This document shows, one piece after another, positions 53,220 through 60,968 of a DNA stretch of 64,000 nt. A program made the translations under genes and the position numbers. Every line of letters starts with the position of its first letter. Position 1 is the first letter of the stretch. The DNA is from a bacterium. GTDB lineage: Bacteria > Verrucomicrobiota > Verrucomicrobiia > Limisphaerales > RI-55. The notes below the pieces were generated by a model. That model was not told the DNA's origin. It saw only the letters and a program-made list of their open reading frames with translations, and made no database searches. Location: contig WGOC01000013.1 in the NCBI GenBank assembly GCA_016124235.1, forward strand, positions 186,001-250,000, in the 5' to 3' direction.

Positions 53220-53560
53220 AAATTGAAATTCCCTTCCAGTGTTTCCGAAACCCTGCCTTAGAAAGAAGCTTGTAATACAGAAAAATCTTGGAAACGGCAT
53301 TACTGCGAATGCCGCAACCATTTGGAGCAAATTTTTCCATGCCTCGTTATTTGTCCTTCGATTTAGGCTTTTGGAAAACTTCTATGCTCCTAAACGGCGG
53401 CCATTCATGTCTGGCGTATCGACGTGTTGCCGCGCGATTTCGATGTTACGAGACTCCGTCGTAGACCGTGATTGGTAGGGCGAAGCTACCGCTTCGCCAA
53501 ACGGAATTGCGCTCGAGGCATTTGCATTGGAATCATTCCTTGAACTACGATTCATCCCGC
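53220..53560. other. Intergenic stretch between unknown cassette and DUF2071 gene
   Basis: This 341-bp gap contains the start side of the cassette and the right copy of the ~100-bp repeat. Apart from the repeat and its palindrome I see nothing; a short open frame that extends the 374-residue gene upstream to 53330 is probably not translated. Confidence 0.5.
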
Positions 53561-53563
53561 ATG
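53465..53563. repeat. Right copy of ~100-bp direct repeat
   Basis: The partner of 51763-51861. It contains GGCGAAGC-TACC-GCTTCGCC at 53479-53498 and ends at the start codon of the DUF2071 gene, so it is that gene's leader. Confidence 0.7.
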
Positions 53564-54322
53564 GAAACCGCACCGCCCATCGTGGACACTCAGCATCGAC
53601 TCGATGCCCGCGTGCGGCCGCGCGGCGGTCCGGTGATGTATCAGCAATGGCGGGATCTGCTCTTTCTTCATTGGGAGTTTCCCGCGTCCGTCGTTCAAGA
53701 AACACTGCCGGCGGGTTTGCATGTGGACACATTTGACGGCCGGGCATTCGTGGGTGTTGTGCCGTTCTTCATGCGCAATGTGCGTCCGCGTTTTCTGCCC
53801 GCCGTGCCGGGCATCTCGCACTTCATGGAGATGAATCTTCGGACGTACGTGTACGATAAATCCGGTGTTCCCGGCGTGTGGTTTTACTCGCTCGACGCCA
53901 ACCAATCGCTGGCGGTCGCCCTCGCGCGCCGGTTCTTCCATCTGCCATACGAACGCGCGCACATGAGTGCCCGGCATTTGCCCGGCGGAACCATCAGTTA
54001 TCGATCGACCCGCAAGTCAGACACGGATGGGAAGCTGAGTTGCCAGTTTGAATACGCAACCGAATCGGAGCTTGCGGAACCGGCGGCGGACTCGCTCGAG
54101 TTCTTTCTCGTCGAACGCTATCGGCTCTATGCCTTTGGCAACGGCCGCCTCTGGCGCGGCGCGGTCGCCCACAAGCCCTATCCTTTGTGCCAGGCGCGCG
54201 TGACGGCCTGGGACGAAAACCTCCTCCCGCTCGATGGGTTGCCACGCACCAATCGATCGCCCGATCACATCATCATGTCCCGCGGTGTGGATGTCGACGT
54301 GTTCGGGCTCGAGCCGGTCTGA
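53561..54322 (+). CDS. DUF2071 (YqjF-like) protein
   Basis: A 253-residue soluble protein of the DUF2071 family, with LLFLHWEFPASVVQETLPAGLHVDTFDGRAFVGVVPF near the start, FMEMNLRTYV, GVWFYSLDANQSLAVALAR and SLEFFLVERYRLYA. The family is thought to have a fold like acetoacetate decarboxylase, but its reaction is not established. The start at 53561 is chosen because the family begins just before the RPRGG-x-VMYQQWRDLLF segment. It precedes the DNA repair cluster with a gap of 110 bp and may be cotranscribed with it. Confidence 0.88.
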   Translation: METAPPIVDTQHRLDARVRPRGGPVMYQQWRDLLFLHWEFPASVVQETLPAGLHVDTFDGRAFVGVVPFFMRNVRPRFLPAVPGISHFMEMNLRTYVYDKSGVPGVWFYSLDANQSLAVALARRFFHLPYERAHMSARHLPGGTISYRSTRKSDTDGKLSCQFEYATESELAEPAADSLEFFLVERYRLYAFGNGRLWRGAVAHKPYPLCQARVTAWDENLLPLDGLPRTNRSPDHIIMSRGVDVDVFGLEPV

Positions 54323-54432
54323 TTTCGCGGCGGGTTGATTCTCAGAAAAGCGGACAACTCGCCTTTTGGTCCAAAAAGGATCGTCGTTCGCATCCGCTTT
54401 GCCAGCGTCGGATTTCTGGGCTATGGAAGGAA

Positions 54433-55428
54433 ATGGACCTGCTGCAGGTGACCGATCGCGGACTCTGGTGTCAAGCGGGCGATTTCCATATCGACCCGTG
54501 GCGGGGTGTGGATCGCGCGTTGATCACTCATGCCCACGCAGATCACGCGCGCGCGGGTTCCCGTCATTACCTCTGCAGCACTCCGTGCGCGGGAATTCTC
54601 CGGGAGCGGCTCGGCCAGAAAATATCGGTCGACGCCATCCCTTACGGCGAGCGAAAGACAATCAACGGAGTGACCGTCTCGTTCCATCCGGCCGGACACC
54701 TTCTGGGCGCGGCGCAAATTCGCGTCGAACATCGCGGCGAAATCTGGGTTGTCAGCGGCGATTACAAGACCCAGCCCGATCCCACGTGCGCCCCGTTCGA
54801 ACCGGTGAGATGCAACACGTTCGTGACGGAGTCGACGTTCGGTCTGCCGGTCTATCACTGGCCTGATCCGCAAACGGTCATCGCGGATTTGCATCAGTGG
54901 TGGCAGCACAATCGCGAACGTGATCGCACGTCCGTGGTGTTTGCCTATTCACTCGGCAAGGCTCAACGCATCCTCGCGCAACTCGATGGCGAAGCGGGTC
55001 CAATCCTTGTCCATCCGGCGATCGAATCGTTGCTGCCACATTACGAGGCGGAAGGAATTCGCTTTCCGAAAACGCAAACCGCGACCAGGGAAACGCTGCG
55101 CGAAACCGCCGGCAAAGCATTGGTCATCGCGCCACCCGCGGCGGATGATTCGGCGTTGGTCCGGGCGGCCGGCGATGTTTCGACGGCGTTCGCGTCTGGT
55201 TGGATGGCGGTTCGCGGCATGCGACGCTGGCGCGCGGCCGATCGTGGATTTGTGATGTCGGATCACGCGGACTGGCGTGGATTGAACGATGCGATTGCCG
55301 CCACCGGTGCGAGCCGGGTGCTGGTCACGCACGGCTACACGCAACCGATGGTGCGCTGGCTGCGCGAAAAGGGACTCGATGCCGACGAACTAGCGACGAG
55401 CTTTCGCGGCGAGGGCAACGAGGAGTAA
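54433..55428 (+). CDS. Ligase-associated DNA exonuclease (metallo-beta-lactamase fold)
   Basis: A 331-residue nuclease of the beta-CASP/metallo-beta-lactamase superfamily. Metal ligands are seen in THAHADHARAGS (H-x-H-x-D-H), VSGDYKTQPDP, SDHADW and VTHGY. It is the first gene of the ligase-associated repair cluster found in many bacteria (exonuclease, ATP-dependent ligase, Lhr-like helicase, PdeM). The ATG at 54433 matches the family start (DLLQVTDRGLW) and has GGAAGG just before it; an open frame reaching further upstream overlaps the DUF2071 gene. Confidence 0.92.
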   Translation: MDLLQVTDRGLWCQAGDFHIDPWRGVDRALITHAHADHARAGSRHYLCSTPCAGILRERLGQKISVDAIPYGERKTINGVTVSFHPAGHLLGAAQIRVEHRGEIWVVSGDYKTQPDPTCAPFEPVRCNTFVTESTFGLPVYHWPDPQTVIADLHQWWQHNRERDRTSVVFAYSLGKAQRILAQLDGEAGPILVHPAIESLLPHYEAEGIRFPKTQTATRETLRETAGKALVIAPPAADDSALVRAAGDVSTAFASGWMAVRGMRRWRAADRGFVMSDHADWRGLNDAIAATGASRVLVTHGYTQPMVRWLREKGLDADELATSFRGEGNEE

Positions 55429-55440
55429 CAAAGAAGATCG

Positions 55441-57420
55441 ATGCAGCGCTTTTCCCAACTGTTTCGCGAACTCGATCAAACGACCCGCACGTCGGAAAAA
55501 CTGGCGGCGCTCGTCCGGTATTTTCGCGAGGCGGATGACGCGGACGCGGTGTGGGCGTTGCACTTTCTTCTCGGACGACGTGGCCGGCGACCGATTAAGA
55601 CAACGCTTTTACGTGACTGGGTGGCCGAGGAATCGAGTTACCCCATCTGGTTGGTCGAGGAATGCTACGACAAAGTTGGCGATCTCGCCGAAACGCTGGC
55701 GTTGCTATTGGAAGGGCGACACTCCTGTCGCCCGAGCGAAGGTTCTGATCCCACCGAGGCAATCGAAGTGCCGCCTCTTCAAGAGACCCCAGGTGGGGCG
55801 GGTCTCTCCGAGACCGCCTCGTTGGCTAACGTCGGAGGCTCGCTCGGAGAGCTCGCCCAACCATCAGCATCAGGTTCACGGTCCCAAGGCGGGTGCAATG
55901 TGGACGCCGAAGCTTTCCGTGAATTACAGCGCCCCCTCACCCCGTCCCTCTCCCCCGACGGGGGAGAGGGTGTCCGCCAGGACGGGAGAGGGGCAGCCAA
56001 CGTTCACTTTCCACTCACGCAACCGATTTCGGAAATGGAGACTTTCCATGAAGTAATCACCAAACACCTGTTGCCTCTGGCAAAACTTTCGGAACCCGAA
56101 CAACGCGAGTTATTGCTGCGAACTTTGCGGGCGCACGACCAGACCGGCCGATTCCTCTTTCTCAAATTGTTGACCGGCGGCTTTCGCATGGGCGCCTCAA
56201 AGATTCTGGTGATTCGCGCCTTGGCGGAGGTTGCCGGCCTTTCCCGCGCGGTGATGGAGCATCGCCTGATGAGCAAGTGGGAACCCACGGCGGCCGACTT
56301 CCGCCGCCTGCTCGACACCGACCAAACCAATCGCGATCCAGCCCAACCTTATCCGTTCTATCTCGCCTCACCGATCGAGCAAAATGTCGATCCGATCACC
56401 GATCTCTCGAACTGGCAGGCCGAGTGGAAATGGGACGGCATTCGCGCGCAACTCATCCGGCGTGACGGGCAAAGCATTCTGTGGTCGCGTGGCGAGGAAT
56501 TGGTCACGCACGGTTACCCGGAGATTGGTGAAGCCGCAGCCGCCCTGCCCGACGGCACGGTGTTGGACGGCGAAATTCTGGCCTGGCGCAACGACGCTCC
56601 ACTTCCATTCACTGACTTGCAAAAACGGCTCGGTCGAAAAAACGTTTCCACCAAAATTCGCCAACAAGTGCCCGTGATCTTCATCGCGTATGATCTGCTC
56701 GAAAGCGACAAAACAGACATTCGTCAGAACTTGCTCGCTGATCGACGCCGCCAACTCGAGACCACGATTGAGCAAGCCGCAAAATCATTTCAGCAACTCC
56801 CCAGCGTCCGACCGCCGGAGATTCAAGGTGAGCTGTTTGCCGAGCACAAGATCACCATCGCCGAGCCGGGCTTTCCCATTCGACTGTCGCCGCTCGTTGA
56901 AGCATCGGATATGGACGCGCTTGCTCAAAGACGTACCGAATCCCGGTCGCGCGGCACCGAAGGAATCATGCTCAAGCGACGCGACTCGGCGTATGGTGTC
57001 GGGCGCGAACGTGGTGCCTGGTGGAAATGGAAGATCGATCCCTATACCGTCGACGCCGTCTTGATCGCCGCCCAGCCCGGTCACGGAAAACGAGCCGGCT
57101 TGTTTACCGATTACACTTTTGGCATTTGGCGGGATGACGAACTCGTTTCATTTGCCAAGGCGTACTCGGGTTTGACCGCCGAGGAAATCCGCGAAGTTGA
57201 CGAATGGGTACGCACGAATACAACCGGCAGGCATGGTCCGGTCCGAACGGTCAATCCCGAGCTAGTGTTCGAACTCGCCTTCGAAGGCATTCAGGAATCG
57301 TCGAGGCACAAGAGCGGCATCGCCCTGCGCTTTCCGCGGATCGCCCGCTGGCGAAAGGACAAACCGGTGACCGAAGCGGATCGGATCGAGAACCTGCGGG
57401 CCTTGCTTAATCATTCATGA
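55441..57420 (+). CDS. ATP-dependent DNA ligase with palindromic repeat insertion
   Basis: It seals nicks in DNA using ATP. The catalytic domain carries the adenylation lysine in WKWDGIRAQ, followed by LDGEILAW, EGIMLKRRDSAYG and the C-terminal WWKWKIDPYTVDAVL, then an OB-fold domain. The N-terminal region is the usual helical DNA-binding domain, but between residues ~90 and ~195 lies a low-complexity insertion that codes for repeat-derived peptide (for example GRHSCRP and LTPSLSPDGGEG). The protein is therefore about 660 residues, roughly 100 longer than I would expect. The frame stays open, so the gene is probably still functional. It overlaps the helicase gene by 4 bp (ATGA). Confidence 0.93.
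   Translation: MQRFSQLFRELDQTTRTSEKLAALVRYFREADDADAVWALHFLLGRRGRRPIKTTLLRDWVAEESSYPIWLVEECYDKVGDLAETLALLLEGRHSCRPSEGSDPTEAIEVPPLQETPGGAGLSETASLANVGGSLGELAQPSASGSRSQGGCNVDAEAFRELQRPLTPSLSPDGGEGVRQDGRGAANVHFPLTQPISEMETFHEVITKHLLPLAKLSEPEQRELLLRTLRAHDQTGRFLFLKLLTGGFRMGASKILVIRALAEVAGLSRAVMEHRLMSKWEPTAADFRRLLDTDQTNRDPAQPYPFYLASPIEQNVDPITDLSNWQAEWKWDGIRAQLIRRDGQSILWSRGEELVTHGYPEIGEAAAALPDGTVLDGEILAWRNDAPLPFTDLQKRLGRKNVSTKIRQQVPVIFIAYDLLESDKTDIRQNLLADRRRQLETTIEQAAKSFQQLPSVRPPEIQGELFAEHKITIAEPGFPIRLSPLVEASDMDALAQRRTESRSRGTEGIMLKRRDSAYGVGRERGAWWKWKIDPYTVDAVLIAAQPGHGKRAGLFTDYTFGIWRDDELVSFAKAYSGLTAEEIREVDEWVRTNTTGRHGPVRTVNPELVFELAFEGIQESSRHKSGIALRFPRIARWRKDKPVTEADRIENLRALLNHS
55714..55733. repeat. Palindromic repeat inside the ligase gene (1)
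   Basis: GGGCGACA-CTCC-TGTCGCCC, an 8-bp perfect stem with a four-base loop, translated in frame as part of EGRHSCRPS. It has the look of a REP-type element. Confidence 0.75.
55782..55815. repeat. Palindromic repeat inside the ligase gene (2)
   Basis: AGAGACCC pairs with GGGTCTCT (8-bp perfect stem), and GGTCTC-tcc-GAGACC forms a nested alternative stem. It is translated in frame around GGAGLSETASL. Confidence 0.7.
55946..55970. repeat. Palindromic repeat inside the ligase gene (3)
   Basis: An 11-bp perfect stem, CCCTCTCCCCC-GAC-GGGGGAGAGGG, resembling a widespread intergenic repeat (CCCTCACCCC...GAGAGGG). It is translated in frame as PSLSPDGGEG. Confidence 0.8.
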
Positions 57421-59915
57421 ACCGGGCGCTCACTGATTGGATTCGTCGTCAAGGCTGGCGACAGTTCCGCTTTCAACGCGAAGCCGCGCAAGCGATCGCC
57501 GCCGGCGGCAGCGGACTGATTCACGCGCCCACCGGCACCGGAAAAACGCTCGCCGTCTGGCTGCCATTGATCGATCGATGGCTGCTCGAGAACGGCCGAA
57601 AAAAGTGGTCCAACAAATCGATGGTTCCGTTTCGCGTCCTTTGGATCACACCTCTTCGCGCTCTATCACACGACACGTTGAAGGCATTGCGCAAACCGGT
57701 TGTTGAACTGGGCTTGCCTTGGTCCGTGGAAGCTCGAACAGGAGACACGTCGGCAGCGCAAAAAGCGCGGCAGTTCAAACGACCGCCTACCGCGTTGGTA
57801 ACCACGCCGGAAAGCCTGTCGTTGTTACTCAGCTTTCCCGAGACACAGGAGAAATTCGCGACCTTGCAGGCGGTCGTTGTCGATGAATGGCACGAACTGC
57901 TCAGCTCCAAACGCGGCATCCAGACCGAGCTCGCGCTGGCACGACTGCGCAAATGGAATCCGCAGCTCCAGACCTGGGGCCTCTCTGCAACGCTGTCCAA
58001 TTTGGATGAAGCATTGTCGGCGCTTCTCGGTGTCGAAACTCGAAGTGCCGATCGCCCGCGCGTGATCATTTCCGGCGACCTGAAGAAAAAGACGACGATC
58101 GAGACGATCATTCCGCGCGACATGGAGAAATTTCCGTGGGCCGGGCACCTCGGTCTCAAGCTGTTGCCGGACGTCATCAAGGCGATCGAGCAAGCGCGGA
58201 CTACGTTGGTGTTCACCAATACACGATCCCAGACCGAGCTGTGGTTTCAATCGCTTCTGCAAGCGCGCCCCGGTTGGGCGGACGATCTCGGCATTCACCA
58301 CGGTTCCCTCGATCGCGAGGAACGGGAAGCGGTCGAACAACGATTGCGAGCCGGCACCATCCGCGCAGTGGTTTGCACGTCGAGCCTCGATCTTGGCGTT
58401 GATTTTTCGCCCGTCGAACAAGTGATCCAAATTGGTGGACCGAAAGGAATCGCCCGGCTCCTCCAGCGCGCCGGCCGCAGCGGACATCAACCCGGCGCCG
58501 TCAGCCGGATTCTCTGCGTGCCGACACAGGCGATGGAACTGATCGAATACGCAGCCGCCCGCGAAGCAATGAAACGTCGCGAGATCGAGCCCCGCGCGCC
58601 GCTCAGTCGTCCGCTCGATGTCCTTGTGCAACACCTCGTCACCTGCGCGCTGGGTGGTGGTTTCACGCGCGACGAACTTCTGACCGAAGTTCGCGCGGCC
58701 TATTCATATCGCGATTTGACCGAACAGGAATTTGATTGGGCGCTTCAGTTCGTCGTGCGCGGCGGCAAATCGTTGCAGGCCTATCCCGAATACCATCGCG
58801 TCGTCGAAATCAACGGCCGGCACAGCGTCGAGTCGCCGCTCATCACGCGGTTTCATCGCATGCAGATCGGCACGATCGCCGGCGATCAATCCGTGTCCGT
58901 TAAATTTCTTTCGGGCAAAACGTTGGGCACGGTTGAGGAATCGTTTGTGGCGAAGCTGAAGCGGGGCTCGCGATTTTCTTTTGCGGGGCGGCCACTCGAA
59001 CTTGTGCGTTTTCACGATCTGAACGCCTACGTTCGACCCGCGAAAAAGAGCAGCCGGCTGGTCGCGATCTGGGGCGGCAGCCGATTGTCGTTTTCCAGCG
59101 AACTCGCCCACGCCGTTCGTCGTCAATTGGACCACGCGCTGGACAACCGTTTCGCGAACAAAGAAATGCGATCGGTTCGCGGCGTTCTGCAAACACAAGC
59201 GGATTGGTCCAGCATCCCCCGACATGATGAATTGCTGATCGAAACAACCGACACGCGTGAAGGGCGACACTGGTTCCTGTTTCCCTTCGCCGGGCGGCTC
59301 GGGCATGAAGGACTCGGTTCCCTGCTCGCCCATCGAATGGGTCAACGCATGCCCGCGACCATCACGATTGCGGTCAACGATTACGGACTCGAACTGCTGC
59401 CCGCCCAGGAACTCGACTTCAACGAAGACGAGTGGCGCGCGTTGCTTTCTCCGGATCATTTGCTCGAGGACATGCTCGCGTGCCTGAACACTTCCGAACT
59501 CGCCCGCCGGCAGTTTCGCGAAGTGGCGCGCGTCGCGGGACTCGTCTTTCAAGGTTATCCCGGCGCCCGCAAAACGGCGCGGCAAGTCCAGGCCTCAAGC
59601 AGTTTGTTCTACGAAGTGTTCGCCAAATACGAACCTGATCACCTGTTGCTGGAACAGGCACGCCGCGAAGTCCTGGAACGCCAACTCGAAGTGCAGCGGC
59701 TCCGCGGCGTGCTTGAATGGGCCCAGACAGCGAAAATAAAATACCATCGCGTCCGGCGGTTGACTCCGTTTTCGTTTCCGCTTTGGGCAGAGATGCTGCG
59801 CGGAATCGTCAGCACCGAATCGTGGGCTGACCGTGTCGCCCGCATGGCCGCCGATCTCGAATCGGCTGCGCAAAATGAAAGAAGTGAACACACTGGAGTC
59901 GTCGGTTCAAAATGA
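57417..59915 (+). CDS. Ligase-associated DEXH-box DNA helicase (Lhr-like)
   Basis: An 832-residue superfamily 2 helicase. Walker A is in HAPTGTGKTLA (~residues 38-48), the DEXH box is DEWHEL, and motif VI is seen in QRAGRSGHQPG. The long C-terminal part is the winged-helix and DEAD-associated region typical of Lhr proteins. It is the helicase of the ligase-associated repair cluster, with the exonuclease and ligase upstream and PdeM downstream. A stem-loop follows the stop codon directly. Confidence 0.94.
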   Translation: MNRALTDWIRRQGWRQFRFQREAAQAIAAGGSGLIHAPTGTGKTLAVWLPLIDRWLLENGRKKWSNKSMVPFRVLWITPLRALSHDTLKALRKPVVELGLPWSVEARTGDTSAAQKARQFKRPPTALVTTPESLSLLLSFPETQEKFATLQAVVVDEWHELLSSKRGIQTELALARLRKWNPQLQTWGLSATLSNLDEALSALLGVETRSADRPRVIISGDLKKKTTIETIIPRDMEKFPWAGHLGLKLLPDVIKAIEQARTTLVFTNTRSQTELWFQSLLQARPGWADDLGIHHGSLDREEREAVEQRLRAGTIRAVVCTSSLDLGVDFSPVEQVIQIGGPKGIARLLQRAGRSGHQPGAVSRILCVPTQAMELIEYAAAREAMKRREIEPRAPLSRPLDVLVQHLVTCALGGGFTRDELLTEVRAAYSYRDLTEQEFDWALQFVVRGGKSLQAYPEYHRVVEINGRHSVESPLITRFHRMQIGTIAGDQSVSVKFLSGKTLGTVEESFVAKLKRGSRFSFAGRPLELVRFHDLNAYVRPAKKSSRLVAIWGGSRLSFSSELAHAVRRQLDHALDNRFANKEMRSVRGVLQTQADWSSIPRHDELLIETTDTREGRHWFLFPFAGRLGHEGLGSLLAHRMGQRMPATITIAVNDYGLELLPAQELDFNEDEWRALLSPDHLLEDMLACLNTSELARRQFREVARVAGLVFQGYPGARKTARQVQASSSLFYEVFAKYEPDHLLLEQARREVLERQLEVQRLRGVLEWAQTAKIKYHRVRRLTPFSFPLWAEMLRGIVSTESWADRVARMAADLESAAQNERSEHTGVVGSK

Positions 59916-59932
59916 AGTGCCAACTTCATTTT
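59909..59932 (+). terminator. Terminator-like hairpin at the end of the helicase gene
   Basis: A perfect 10-bp inverted repeat AAAATGAAGT-gcca-ACTTCATTTT that overlaps the stop codon and ends in TTTT. It could end or weaken transcription before pdeM, though the stem is AT-rich. Confidence 0.5.
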
Positions 59933-59947
59933 CGAAAAGGTGGTGTC

Positions 59948-59983
59948 GGCACTCTGTGCCGGCCTAGGCGCGCACGGAGTGCC
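59948..59983. repeat. REP-like hairpin between helicase and pdeM
   Basis: GGCACTCTGTGC pairs with GCACGGAGTGCC (11 of 12) around a GC-rich centre. Its style (GGCACTC-x-GTGCC with CCGGC flanks) is that of dispersed palindromic repeats, of which three others sit in the ligase gene. Confidence 0.55.
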
Positions 59984-60066
59984 CGCCCCACCCGAATGGA
60001 ACTGTCACCGGAAATCGATCGAACCGGGTACCGGAAATTTTTATTGAGAATCAGTGAAAGCAAGCG

Positions 60067-60744
60067 ATGAGCAAAGCGACGAACAAACGAGCAAGCATTG
60101 AGATCGAACTGGCCGGAGAGCAGGTTCGGTTGCTCGCCGATCGCGCATTGTTCTGGCCGCGGGAGCGAACGTTGTTCATTGCTGATCCACATTTTGGCAA
60201 AGGCACAACCTTCCGACGCTTTGGTCTCGCGGTTCCCGATGATACGGCGAACGAGCTTCAACGTCTTTCAAACCTTCTGAAATCAACCGAAGCACGTCAG
60301 CTCATCATCCTCGGAGATTTCCTGCACGCGCGCGCCGGATCAACAAACCAACTGTTTGACCAACTCATTGACTGGCGGTCGCAACACGCACCCGTCGCGA
60401 TGACGCTGGTCGAAGGAAACCACGATCGCACGGCGGGTCCGTTCCCCGAGGAATTGAATTTTGAAATCCAAACCAATCCCATCGATTTGGGTCCGTTCAA
60501 TTGCCGGCACGAACCAGAAAAATCGAACGTGAAGCACGTCCTCTCCGGCCACGTGCATCCCGCCATTTCCATGCGCGATCGAAATAGCACCAGCCTGCGC
60601 AGTCCGTGCTTTTGGGTTCAACCAACAATCACGGTTCTGCCCGCGTTTGGCTCCTTCACCGGCACGGAGATCATTCAACCAGTAGACGAGGATCGCGTTT
60701 TCGTGGTTGGCGAAGGCGCCGTTTTCTCCTTACCAGTTCCATGA
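60067..60744 (+). CDS. pdeM: Ligase-associated phosphoesterase PdeM
   Basis: A 225-residue calcineurin-like metallophosphoesterase. All metal-binding motifs are present: D-x-H in IADPHFGKG, GDFLHA, GNHDR and GHVHP. This is the fourth member of the ligase-associated repair cluster, where it is predicted to process DNA ends. It is separated from the helicase gene by 151 bp that contain two hairpins, so it may have its own promoter. Confidence 0.9.
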   Translation: MSKATNKRASIEIELAGEQVRLLADRALFWPRERTLFIADPHFGKGTTFRRFGLAVPDDTANELQRLSNLLKSTEARQLIILGDFLHARAGSTNQLFDQLIDWRSQHAPVAMTLVEGNHDRTAGPFPEELNFEIQTNPIDLGPFNCRHEPEKSNVKHVLSGHVHPAISMRDRNSTSLRSPCFWVQPTITVLPAFGSFTGTEIIQPVDEDRVFVVGEGAVFSLPVP

Positions 60745-60968
60745 TAAAATGGGTATTAGCCGATGGTGACCCTCGTCGCCAATTGGAACCTGAATTGTCG
60801 TGTCGGGCGTATCGCAGTCAACACTGCGGAAGCCCGAAAAGTAGGTCCGACAAGTTTCACCAAACACCGCATTAATCCAAAAAACTTAAGGGTTTCCAAG
60901 TTCACGAATCGCTTTAGTATTTGGTTTATCACCTGGTCATCAACCAAGGGCCGGGTCTGCATGGTCGC

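Larger units (their letters stand above)
51862..53464. mobile_element. AT-richer two-gene cassette between diverged direct repeats
   Basis: Two minus-strand genes of unknown function, AT-richer than the flanks, lie between two diverged copies of a ~100-bp sequence that in its right copy is the leader of the DUF2071 gene. No recombinase or insertion sequence is present. The structure is like that of the smpB island: a small gene pair inserted with a long target duplication. The alternative is chance location between two copies of a dispersed repeat. Confidence 0.5.
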
